Both the position numbers and the translations under genes were made by a program. The notes below the pieces were generated by a model. The model worked only from the letters and a program-made list of their open reading frames with translations, had not been told where the DNA came from and ran no database searches. A DNA stretch of 7,304 bases from Desulfobacterales bacterium (GTDB taxonomy: Bacteria; Desulfobacterota; DSM-4660; Desulfatiglandales; Desulfatiglandaceae): NCBI GenBank assembly GCA_022013615.1, contig JAKLQB010000688.1:1-7304 (forward strand), written 5' to 3'. Below, piece after piece: positions 1-5,719 of the stretch; positions within the stretch are counted from its first letter, which is position 1, and every line of letters starts with the position of its first letter.

Positions 1-905
1 TAGAGGAGTTTTTGCGGGTTAATATCGGCAAGGTGGGCCCGAAATTTGTTGCCACGCCACTGCGAAGGGCCGCTGGCTCTATAACTACTCTTACAAGAGC
101 CGAAGGCATTATCCGTATTCCGGCATTGTCAGAGGGCATCTCGCAAAACGAGGAAATCGAGGCAGAACTCCTTGTGGAGGAGGAAGATCTCCTTAATACC
201 GTTGTCATTATCGGAAGTCACGACATTAACATTGATATCCTGGCGGACGAGATCCGCCGGCAAGGACACAATATTCGCATTTCATCCGGAAATGTGGGCA
301 GCCTTGGTGGTTTGATCGCCCTCAAGAAAGGGACTTGCCACATGGCAGGTTCGCACCTTTTGGATGCGGAGACCGGGCAATACAATATTTCCTACATCAA
401 AAGATATTTGAAAGGAGTGCGCATCAGTCTGTTTCACCTGGTTTTGAGGGATCAGGGCCTTATTGTGGCCAAGGGTAATCCAAAGGGCATTAAGGGTATA
501 GAAGACCTGGCCGGGAGTGATATTGTCTTTGTCAACCGTCAGGCAGGGTCAGGGACCCGAGTCCTTTTTGATTACAATTTAGGTCAACTTGGCATAGAGC
601 CCAAAGCTATCAAAGGGTATGACCACGATGAATTCACTCATATGGCAGTGGCGGTTGATGTCCTGAGTGGTGCGGCCGATTGCGGAATGGGCATCTTTGC
701 AGCGGCCAGGGCGTTAGACTTGGACTTTGTTCCAATGGTGAGAGAACAGTACGACCTGGTAATCCCGAGCGCAATGGTGGAGCAGCCCAATATTAAGGTG
801 GTATTGGACACGATACGGTCCCGGCATTTCCGGGAACGGGTAGTCGCCTTAGGTGGATATGATCCTTCTAAAAGTGGAGAACTGTGGAGGGAGATAGGGG
901 AGTAA
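1..905 (+). CDS. MoeA-type molybdopterin molybdenumtransferase fused to a C-terminal PBP-like domain (5'-partial)
   Basis: The reading frame is open to the left edge (GAG GAG TTT TTG from base 3), so the true start is upstream and the TTG at 12 is only an internal Leu codon. The first ~56 visible residues (EEFLRVNIGKVG, ATPLRRAAGSITTL, IPALSEGI, EEIEAELL) read as the end of a MoeA protein, including its C-terminal domain. MoeA inserts molybdate into adenylylated molybdopterin in the cytoplasm. From about residue 62 to 250 follows a PBP-like domain related to molybdate/LysR-type substrate-binding modules: IIGSHDINIDILADEI, the glycine-rich SSGNVGSLGGLIALKKG, a G-x-H-L-L-D segment, NRQAGSGTRVLFD, and GAADCGMGIFAAAR. 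No signal peptide can lie at this junction, so the domain should be cytoplasmic. Such MoeA–PBP fusions are known in archaea and deltaproteobacteria; the ligand is not settled, with molybdate, tungstate or a cofactor intermediate all possible. The stop TAA (903–905) is three bases from the next gene, so the two are probably co-translated. Confidence 0.88.
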   Translation, partial: EEFLRVNIGKVGPKFVATPLRRAAGSITTLTRAEGIIRIPALSEGISQNEEIEAELLVEEEDLLNTVVIIGSHDINIDILADEIRRQGHNIRISSGNVGSLGGLIALKKGTCHMAGSHLLDAETGQYNISYIKRYLKGVRISLFHLVLRDQGLIVAKGNPKGIKGIEDLAGSDIVFVNRQAGSGTRVLFDYNLGQLGIEPKAIKGYDHDEFTHMAVAVDVLSGAADCGMGIFAAARALDLDFVPMVREQYDLVIPSAMVEQPNIKVVLDTIRSRHFRERVVALGGYDPSKSGELWREIGE

Positions 906-908
906 AAG

Positions 909-1244
909 ATGGTACCGCTTAGATTGAGATCAAGACAATGGATTGTTGATGAGTATGACCGCATTATTATGGGTGAAGGACGAAAACAGATACTGGAAAA
1001 CATCGAGAAAACAGGGTCTATAAACCAGACAGCCAAGATAATGAAGATGTCCTACAAGGGTGCGTGGAGTAAAATTAAGGCAACTGAAAAGTACTTGAAA
1101 GCAAGCATTGTGCATGCGGACCGCAAAGAGGGCACCCGTTTGACCAGGGAAGGAAAAGAGCTCCTGAAAAAATATGGCCTTTTGAAAAAAAAATGTGTAG
1201 AGGAAGATAACAGGATTTTCAGCAAGATATTTGATAAGGAATAG
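909..1244 (+). CDS. Stand-alone ModE-type winged-helix DNA-binding protein without TOBE domains
   Basis: This 111-residue protein matches the N-terminal DNA-binding domain of ModE, the molybdate-responsive regulator. Visible hallmarks are GEGRKQILENIEKTGSI (22–38), the recognition-helix region GSINQTAKIMKMSYKGAW (36–53), and the wing followed by RLTREGKELLKKY (77–89). Full ModE proteins are about 260 residues and carry two C-terminal TOBE/MOP modules that bind molybdate. Here the protein ends about 20 residues after the winged helix, in a Lys/Glu-rich tail, so it has no effector domain of its own. The wing (DRKEGTRLT) is also shorter than the Gly-rich wing of E. coli ModE. The ATG at 909 sits just after a GGGGAG-type ribosome site at the end of the upstream gene. 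Regulation of molybdenum-cofactor or molybdate-transport genes is the likely role by family, but the signal input is unknown. A run of nine A's (1185–1193) lies near the 3' end. Confidence 0.85.
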   Translation: MVPLRLRSRQWIVDEYDRIIMGEGRKQILENIEKTGSINQTAKIMKMSYKGAWSKIKATEKYLKASIVHADRKEGTRLTREGKELLKKYGLLKKKCVEEDNRIFSKIFDKE

Positions 1245-1273
1245 AATTGTTGAGCAGAAAGAGTAGGCAAACC

Positions 1274-1284
1274 GGGGTGACCCC
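1274..1284 (+). promoter_or_regulatory. Short GGGG/CCCC hairpin covering the mobB ribosome-binding site
   Basis: GGGG (1274–1277) can pair with CCCC (1281–1284) around a three-base TGA loop. The best Shine-Dalgarno candidate for mobB, GGGGTGA (1274–1280), lies in this hairpin, nine bases before the ATG at 1290. The stem is only 4 bp, although all G-C, so any damping of mobB translation is speculative. The TGA inside it is also the last in-frame stop before mobB, which fixes 1290 as the first usable ATG. Confidence 0.3.
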
Positions 1285-1289
1285 TAAAA

Positions 1290-1838
1290 ATGAATTCAAG
1301 AACGAATAAACCGCCCATCATCTCTGTTGTAGGCCTGTCCGGGACTGGGAAAACCACCCTGCTTGAAAGGCTGATCCCGGAACTAACCCGGCGCGGTTTC
1401 AGGGTGGGAACCGTCAAGCATCACAGACACAGATTTGAATTGGATCGACCTGGTAAAGACAGTTGGCGGCATAAGCATGCGGGGGCTTCGGTGGCCATTG
1501 TCTCGTCTCCGTACCACATAGGAATGATCATGGATGTAGACCATGATCACCGGCCGGACGAACTGGCGCCTCTTCTTTGCAGTGTTGACATCATTTTGAC
1601 CGAAGGGTATAAACAGGATTATAATCCTAAAATAGAGGTTTTTAGGCCAAAGGCAGGTGGCGGCGAACCGATCTTAAAGGGTGACGCGCACTTAGTGGCC
1701 CTTGTGAGTGATGCTAAAGTTGATCTTGATGTCCCTAAATTTTCGACTGATGATATTGAGGCGTTGGCCGATTTTTTAATTGACAACTTCAATCTTACCC
1801 CGACTGCATTAACTCAGCATCTGGAAGCCGCATCATGA
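1290..1838 (+). CDS. mobB: MobB, molybdopterin-guanine dinucleotide biosynthesis adaptor (P-loop GTPase)
   Basis: MobB is a cytoplasmic GTP-binding protein that assists MobA in attaching GMP to molybdopterin to make the bis-MGD cofactor of DMSO-reductase-family enzymes. The 182-residue product has a Walker A motif GLSGTGKT at 15–22 and the MobB signature TVKHHRHRFELDRPGKDS (41–58) with its His-rich start. It also has the HAGA segment (63–66) and a Walker-B-like hydrophobic strand DIILTEGYK (100–108). Length is close to E. coli MobB (about 170–175), with a short extra C-terminal tail. An in-frame TGA at 1278 leaves ATG 1290 as the first start; the preceding GGGGTGA is a moderate ribosome site. 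It sits 45 bases after the ModE-like gene in the same orientation, so all three genes are probably one molybdenum-cofactor operon. No mobA partner is visible in the window. Confidence 0.93.
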   Translation: MNSRTNKPPIISVVGLSGTGKTTLLERLIPELTRRGFRVGTVKHHRHRFELDRPGKDSWRHKHAGASVAIVSSPYHIGMIMDVDHDHRPDELAPLLCSVDIILTEGYKQDYNPKIEVFRPKAGGGEPILKGDAHLVALVSDAKVDLDVPKFSTDDIEALADFLIDNFNLTPTALTQHLEAAS

Positions 1839-1917
1839 CAAATTCCAGTAGCATCTGACATAGATAATGATCAAATCTGGAAAGGCCTCCAACCAGGATT
1901 AAGAAAGGAAGAAAGTA

Positions 1918-1970
1918 TCCCGGATCCAAAACCTGAATTGCTGCGGTTATCCGGGAAAGATGTTTTTTTT
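1918..1970 (+). terminator. Probable intrinsic terminator ending the molybdenum-cofactor block
   Basis: TCCCGGAT (1918–1925) pairs perfectly with ATCCGGGA (1949–1956). Inside it, AACC (1930–1933) pairs with GGTT (1945–1948) after a four-base bulge, leaving an 11-base loop. After the stem come six bases and then a run of eight T's (1963–1970). The distance from stem to T-run is a little longer than in a textbook terminator. The position, 80 bases after the mobB stop and just before the tolQ promoter candidate, fits the end of one transcription unit. Confidence 0.6.
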
Positions 1971-1980
1971 ACGAACCATG

Positions 1981-1989
1981 TGGTATAAA
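1981..1989 (+). promoter_or_regulatory. Candidate extended -10 promoter for tolQRAB
   Basis: TGGTATAAA reads as an extended -10 (TG-N-TATAAA, hexamer 1984–1989), about 24 bases before the tolQ ATG. This would give a very short leader carrying the ribosome site GAGG (2005–2008). No good -35 is seen: the bases 17 upstream fall at the T-run 1961–1966 (TGTTTT). The identical nine bases occur before pal at 5711–5719, which supports the call. Confidence 0.5.
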
Positions 1990-2013
1990 ACATAGGCGAT
2001 TGATGAGGTCATA

Positions 2014-2811
2014 ATGATAACTATTCCATTCATTACGCAGATTCCAGTGGGCATTTCATTTGAAAGTGCCTTTGCCCATGACGTTGTCCAGATGATCATC
2101 CATGCCGGTCTTATGGTGAAATTGGTCTTGTTGGTTCTTTTCCTGTTTTCCATTATCTCCTGGGCAATTATTTTTGCAAAATACAGATTGCTTCGAAATG
2201 CAAAGAGTGAAACTGCAGATTTCATGGAGATGTTTTGGGAAAGACGGGATTTAAAAAGGATATATGTAGAGTGTGAGGATTTAAGGTCCAGCCCGGTGGC
2301 CCGTCTTTTCAGGGCTGGATATGGCGAATTCAATCGGCTCAGGAAAATTCAGACCTCTGTAAACTCCCAGGAGGGCTCACGAGCCCCAAGTGGGGAGGAG
2401 CCTTCACGGTCCGAGCAGGTCATCATGGATAATTTGGAGAGGTCGTTGAAAAAGGCGAGTATTGACCAGATAAACAGGCTGGAGCGGGGCGTAAGTTTTT
2501 TGGCCACCACAGGGAACACTTCTCCGTTTATCGGGCTCTTTGGCACAGTATGGGGAATTATGGAGTCTTTCAGAGCAATAGGTCTCAAGGGTTCAGCCAA
2601 CCTTGCTGTGGTTGCGCCGGGGATCTCAGAAGCCCTCATTGCTACAGCGGCCGGGTTGGCCGCTGCAATACCGGCAGTTGTGGCGTTTAACTATTTTACC
2701 CATAAGATTTCAGCGCTTGATGCAGAGATGGATATTTTCACATCTGATTTTCTGAGTACAGTGGAAAGGCAGTTTTTTAAGAGACATATGGGTGTCAGAA
2801 CGCGCATATAG
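2014..2811 (+). CDS. tolQ: TolQ, inner-membrane proton-channel subunit of the Tol-Pal system
   Basis: TolQ belongs to the MotA/TolQ/ExbB family and forms, with TolR, the ion-conducting stator complex that energises TolA. The 265-residue product shows three membrane segments at about 32–54, 159–184 and 201–228. Between the first and second is a large cytoplasmic loop. The family core is very clear: FLATTGNTSPFIGLFGTVWGIMESF (from 162), then VAPGISEALIATAAGLAAAIPAV (200–222). T178 and T211 are the residues that line the channel in the family, aligned by eye with E. coli TolQ T145 and T178. Start ATG 2014 has GAGG five bases upstream; an earlier out-of-frame ATG at 2003 stops at once. The protein is longer than E. 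coli TolQ (230), partly through a Ser/Glu-rich stretch at about 113–135. ExbB is the alternative family member, but the tolRAB-pal neighbours decide for TolQ. Confidence 0.95.
   Translation: MITIPFITQIPVGISFESAFAHDVVQMIIHAGLMVKLVLLVLFLFSIISWAIIFAKYRLLRNAKSETADFMEMFWERRDLKRIYVECEDLRSSPVARLFRAGYGEFNRLRKIQTSVNSQEGSRAPSGEEPSRSEQVIMDNLERSLKKASIDQINRLERGVSFLATTGNTSPFIGLFGTVWGIMESFRAIGLKGSANLAVVAPGISEALIATAAGLAAAIPAVVAFNYFTHKISALDAEMDIFTSDFLSTVERQFFKRHMGVRTRI
2364..2397 (+). repeat. Nested palindrome inside the tolQ cytoplasmic-loop coding region
   Basis: CTCCC (2364–2368) pairs with GGGAG (2393–2397). Inside this, GGGCTC (2373–2378) pairs with GAGCCC (2381–2386) around a two-base AC. It encodes residues about 117–128 (NSQEGSRAPSGE) in the variable linker before the conserved QVIMDNLERSL helix. 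The segment is richer in G and C than the flanking tolQ sequence. It may be a small insertion tolerated at a flexible site, or simply a variable linker. Confidence 0.5.
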
Positions 2812-2838
2812 TAACATTTTACATCACATGAACTTACC

Positions 2839-3243
2839 ATGAATCAAAGGGGCAATAACAAGAAGTTTATGTCGGAGATCAACGTCACGCCACTCGTGGA
2901 TGTGATGCTGGTGCTTCTTATTATTTTTATGGTGACTGCCCCTATGATGATGCAGGGTGTTGAGGTCAATCTCCCGAAAACTACCACCAAGAATATCAAG
3001 ACCCAAGAAGAGCCTTTGATCTTGACGGTCAATAAAGAAAAAGAGATTTTTATAGAAAACCACCGGATCAAACTTGAAGGCCTGGAGGCAAAGATACAAA
3101 AGATATTTCAAAACCGGAGAGACAAGGAAATTCTGCTGCGGGCGGATAAAGAAGTACCTTATGGATTCGTTATAGAAGTGATTGCGAAGGTCAAGCAGGC
3201 TGGCATAGACAAACTGGGCATGGTTACCGAGCCTTTGGACTGA
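2839..3243 (+). CDS. tolR: TolR, inner-membrane channel partner and peptidoglycan-binding subunit
   Basis: TolR (ExbD/TolR family) pairs with TolQ to use proton flow and anchors to peptidoglycan in the periplasm. The 134-residue product has a short basic cytoplasmic start (RGNNKK), the family motif SEINVTPLVDVMLVLLIIFM (12–31), and one membrane segment at about 17–37. D21 within it is the conserved proton-carrying Asp (E. coli TolR D23). The periplasmic part runs VEVNLPKTT, LTVNKEKEIFI, LRADKEVPYGFVIEVI and ends AGIDKLGMVTEPLD, as expected. Length is close to E. coli TolR (142). It begins 27 bases after tolQ. The ATG at 2839 has no clear ribosome site. The next in-frame ATG (2869, just before SEIN) would remove the basic start that the family has, so 2839 is preferred. 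Confidence 0.94.
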   Translation: MNQRGNNKKFMSEINVTPLVDVMLVLLIIFMVTAPMMMQGVEVNLPKTTTKNIKTQEEPLILTVNKEKEIFIENHRIKLEGLEAKIQKIFQNRRDKEILLRADKEVPYGFVIEVIAKVKQAGIDKLGMVTEPLD

Positions 3244-3248
3244 TTCCT

Positions 3249-4124
3249 ATGGAAGCCTTGTGGGGCGACCCCGATCTTAATAATCAGGTGGAGCCAAAAT
3301 GGCGCATAATGCTCACCATATCCCTGGTTCTTCACCTGGCTGTCTTTTCCTTGATTTTCTTCGTTCCGGAACACATACCGACCCGGAAGATTAGAGGCAC
3401 GGTCTATGAGGTCAATCTGGTGCAATTGCCAACCAGAACACCTGCCGAGGTAGAAGAAAGCGCGAAGGCGAAGTCAGGAAAAACCATTATCAGTTCAAAG
3501 AAAACCACTCCTGCAAAGCGCATTATCACGCCGAAAAAGGAGGAAAAACCGGTAGTAATTGCCAAGAGAACCCTCTCAACGCAAGAAAAGAAGGCCAAGG
3601 AACCAGCAGTACCCCCTTCTCAGCGCATTGAAAAAGCTCTTTCAAAAATAGAAAAGAAAGTAAAATCGCAAGAGGAAGACGCTTCCAGGCGCATCGACCA
3701 GGCCCTGTCAAAAATCGAAAAAAAGGTCAAAGCAGAAGATGATGATCATGTTAGCAGGGCAATTTCTGAACTGGAACACCGAGGCGTAGGGACGCCCGCC
3801 AAAGGGTTTGCGGGAGGCCCACCTGTTACCGGCATGGCCATAGAGTTATACAAAAGAGATGTCGAGGACTGGATAAAGAGCCACTGGTCTTATCCAGTTG
3901 CCCTGAACAAGGAAGACCTTGAGGCCATCATCGTAGTCAAAGCAAAAAGCGATGGTAGTATTATAAAGTGGTGGTTTACAAAAAAGTCATCCAATGTCAT
4001 ATTTGACCAATCCGCGTTAAAGGCTGTTGAGCAGTCAGACCCATTACCGATGTTTCCGCCCGGCTACAGGGTGACACATGAAGAATTTGAAATTACTTTC
4101 AATCTTAAGGAGATGGAAGACTGA
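3249..4124 (+). CDS. tolA: TolA, inner-membrane-anchored periplasm-spanning protein with TonB/TolA-type C-terminal domain
   Basis: TolA is driven by TolQR and reaches across the periplasm to TolB and Pal. The 291-residue product has a cytoplasmic start of ~19 residues and one membrane segment at 20–40. In it S25 and H29 keep the S-x3-H spacing (ISLVLH) that TolA and TonB use to contact the TolQR/ExbBD core. A periplasmic Lys/Glu/Ala-rich arm follows from about 65 to 180, rich in basic residues and proline at first, then a charged predicted coiled coil. The C-terminal domain (about 200–291) reads YKRDVEDWIKSHWSYPVAL, then EAIIVVKAKSDGSIIKWWF, then FDQSALKAVEQSDPLPMFP and EITFNL, a TonB_C/TolA domain III pattern. 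It is clearly shorter than E. coli TolA (421) because the helical arm is short. It starts five bases after tolR, and no strong ribosome site is seen, so translational coupling is likely. TonB is the alternative, but the context favours TolA. Confidence 0.92.
   Translation: MEALWGDPDLNNQVEPKWRIMLTISLVLHLAVFSLIFFVPEHIPTRKIRGTVYEVNLVQLPTRTPAEVEESAKAKSGKTIISSKKTTPAKRIITPKKEEKPVVIAKRTLSTQEKKAKEPAVPPSQRIEKALSKIEKKVKSQEEDASRRIDQALSKIEKKVKAEDDDHVSRAISELEHRGVGTPAKGFAGGPPVTGMAIELYKRDVEDWIKSHWSYPVALNKEDLEAIIVVKAKSDGSIIKWWFTKKSSNVIFDQSALKAVEQSDPLPMFPPGYRVTHEEFEITFNLKEMED
3624..3755 (+). repeat. Two-copy 66-bp in-frame repeat in the TolA helical arm
   Basis: TolA residues 126–147 and 148–169 are two copies of a 22-residue unit. 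The first begins RIEKALSKIEKKVK and the second RIDQALSKIEKKVK, each followed by an acidic run. A weaker third unit starts RAISELEH. The two DNA copies differ mostly at third codon positions, so the duplication is old and kept by selection on the protein. A unit of 22 residues suits three turns of a coiled-coil-like helix (7+7+8). Confidence 0.75.
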
Positions 4125-4133
4125 TAGTATTCC

Positions 4134-4138
4134 GGAGG
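4134..4138 (+). promoter_or_regulatory. Ribosome-binding site that sets the tolB start
   Basis: GGAGG (4134–4138) lies 11 bases before ATG 4150. It is downstream of the earlier in-frame ATG at 4078, so it cannot serve that codon. This supports 4150 as the real tolB start and a 25-base gap from tolA rather than a 47-base overlap. Confidence 0.7.
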
Positions 4139-4149
4139 TTCCTGATTTT

Positions 4150-5487
4150 ATGCATTCAAACCTGAAGGTCCCCTTTTTCGCAAAGGGCGCTACTTTCCCC
4201 CTTTGCTGGCTGGGGATTTTGATATTTGTCTCTCTTTTGCTTCCAACGCATTGTTTTGGCAGGATTTACATAGATATCAATGCCCCTTCTATAAGGAAGT
4301 TCAATATTGCTATTCCGGATTTCAAGAATCTGAGTCACAATAACGAGAACCCGGAGCTGGTCAGAGATCTGCCAGGTGTTATTTCAAATGACCTTGACTG
4401 CAGTGGGTATTTCACTCCCATGGATAAAGAGGCTTTTTTGGCTGACAATGATGCATCTTCGACACTGGAAGATGTCCGCTTCAAAGACTGGTCTGTGATT
4501 GGTGCAGAGCTCCTGTTGAAGGGCAGCTACACCTGCATAGGCAGAAATGTGGAAGTAGAGATCAGGTTGTTCGACGTGTTTTGGGGGCGGCAGATTCTCA
4601 GTAAGCGGGCATTGGGAGATATCAGCAGTTACCGGAGCCTAATGCATCGACTTGGAAACGATATTATCCTTGCATTAACAGGGCGGGAGGGTATCTTCCT
4701 CACAAAACTGACATTTGTGGGAAATGCCTCGGGACATAAAGAGATTTATATGTGCGAATATGACGGGCATGGTGTGCAGCAAATAACTACGGATAAAAGT
4801 ATTTCGCTGCTGCCGAGGTGGTCTCCTGATGGAAAAAAGATTATGTACAATTCCTATAAAGATGGTGGCCCCCTGCTGTACATGAAAGATGTCAGCTCGG
4901 GTACGGTAAAACGAATTTCAACCAGGCCAGGATTAAATATCGGCGCATGCTGGACCCCAGATGGCCAAAGAGTGGCCTTGACCCTAAGTAACAAAGGCAT
5001 CCCAGATATATTTATCATTGACCTGAATGGAAAAATCATCAAACAGGTGACTAACCATTGGGGGATTGATGTTTCCCCGACCTTTTCACCGGACGGAAAC
5101 CAAATAGCCTTTGTCTCGAACCGGTCAGGATCCCCGCAGATTTATCTCGTGGACCTGATCAGTGGCAGAGAGGAGAGGCTGACCTTTGAAGGCAATTATA
5201 ATACATCCCCCGTCTGGTCATCCCTGAACCGAATTGCCTTCGTATCACAGGATGCCGGGCACTATGACATCTATACCATGGACCCCAACGGTGGCCGTTT
5301 GAGAAGGCTTACAGAGGATGGAGGCAACAACGAAGATCCCTGCTGGTCTCCTGACGGAAGGTACATCATATTCAGCTCCGACAGAAAAGGCCCTTATAAT
5401 CTATATCTTATGAATGCAAACGGTCTGAACCAGAGAAGGATTACATTTCTTAAGGGCGATCAGACAGCTCCGTCGTGGGCCCCATAG
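4150..5487 (+). CDS. tolB: TolB, periplasmic six-bladed beta-propeller of the Tol-Pal system
   Basis: TolB is an exported periplasmic protein that binds Pal and is released from it through TolA. With start 4150 the product has 445 residues. A long signal peptide has a hydrophobic core at about 18–33 and probable cleavage near CFG/R (37/38); the Cys at 35 follows P-T-H, not a lipobox. The mature N-terminal domain (about 38–165) begins RIYIDINAP and contains NIAIPDF, DLDCSGYF and the GAELLLKGSY strand. The propeller follows, with PD40-type repeats about 44 residues apart: PRWSPDGKKI (~222), ACWTPDGQRV (~266), PTFSPDGNQI (~310), PVWSSLNRI (~353), PCWSPDGRYI (~397) and the closing PSWAP at the end. 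The fourth repeat lacks the PDG turn. Frame is also open up to ATG 4078, which would overlap tolA, but the hydrophobic signal and GGAGG favour 4150. Size fits E. coli TolB (430). Confidence 0.94.
   Translation: MHSNLKVPFFAKGATFPLCWLGILIFVSLLLPTHCFGRIYIDINAPSIRKFNIAIPDFKNLSHNNENPELVRDLPGVISNDLDCSGYFTPMDKEAFLADNDASSTLEDVRFKDWSVIGAELLLKGSYTCIGRNVEVEIRLFDVFWGRQILSKRALGDISSYRSLMHRLGNDIILALTGREGIFLTKLTFVGNASGHKEIYMCEYDGHGVQQITTDKSISLLPRWSPDGKKIMYNSYKDGGPLLYMKDVSSGTVKRISTRPGLNIGACWTPDGQRVALTLSNKGIPDIFIIDLNGKIIKQVTNHWGIDVSPTFSPDGNQIAFVSNRSGSPQIYLVDLISGREERLTFEGNYNTSPVWSSLNRIAFVSQDAGHYDIYTMDPNGGRLRRLTEDGGNNEDPCWSPDGRYIIFSSDRKGPYNLYLMNANGLNQRRITFLKGDQTAPSWAP
4170..4206 (+). repeat. Competing hairpins in the 5' coding region of tolB
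   Basis: GCAAAGGG (4180–4187) pairs perfectly with CCCTTTGC (4199–4206) around 11 bases. The same AAAGGG (4182–4187) can instead pair with CCCTTT (4171–4176) around five bases. The sequence encodes the polar n-region of the signal peptide (KVPFFAKGATFPLC), which is longer than usual. The pattern resembles the CCCTTT/AAAGGG-type small intergenic repeats found in many bacterial genomes, so it may be a repeat captured in the gene; this is inference. Confidence 0.5.
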
Positions 5488-5685
5488 TGTTCATTAAGAA
5501 AAGGCCCAAAAAAATCTTTAATTTTATAAAAATAAAGTATATATATAAAATACTTGAAATAGACTAAAGGAGATGTTAATAATTCATAAATTGAGAGATT
5601 TGATAAATTTTTTCTTGCAATAGGTATTGATTTGAGGGTAAATAGTGTTTACTGTTGGGCCATGAAGTTAACCTTAGAGCCATTT

Positions 5686-5701
5686 TGTTAGAAGTTTAAC
5701 A
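5686..5701 (+). promoter_or_regulatory. Inverted repeat at the -35 side of the pal promoter candidate
   Basis: TGTTA (5686–5690) and TAACA (5697–5701) form a perfect 5-bp inverted repeat with six bases between. It ends nine bases before the extended -10 at 5711, where an activator or repressor dimer could bind. In AT-rich DNA such a repeat can arise by chance, and no regulator is known for it. Confidence 0.25.
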
Positions 5702-5710
5702 TTTTTTGTT

Positions 5711-5719
5711 TGGTATAAA
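5711..5719 (+). promoter_or_regulatory. Candidate extended -10 promoter for pal
   Basis: TGGTATAAA, hexamer TATAAA at 5714–5719, lies 26 bases before the pal ATG. It matches the nine bases before tolQ exactly and likewise follows a T-rich run and lacks a good -35 (GAAGTT at the 17-bp spacing). Transcription would start near 5726, just ahead of GGAGG at 5731–5735. Confidence 0.5.

Noticed and set aside
12..14. TTG as start of the first gene
   Set aside because: The frame is open further upstream and the encoded residues continue a MoeA domain, so this is an internal codon of a gene cut by the window edge.
638..1036. Minus-strand open frame across the MoeA–PBP and ModE-like genes
   Set aside because: It overlaps two clear plus-strand genes and its translation has no recognisable family features; it is a shadow frame. 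The same applies to the other minus-strand frames in the window.
4078..4149. Longer tolB starting at ATG 4078, overlapping tolA by 47 bases
   Set aside because: The extension has no signal-peptide character, and the GGAGG ribosome site lies after it and before ATG 4150.
5476..5508. TGGGCC/GGCCCA inverted repeat at the end of tolB as a terminator
   Set aside because: The stem is 6 bp with a 21-base loop, overlaps the stop codon region, and is followed by A's rather than T's.
5573..5623. 16-codon reading frame (MLIIHKL...) in the tolB–pal spacer
   Set aside because: The ribosome-like AAAGGAG touches the ATG with no spacing, and the frame is very short in AT-rich DNA.
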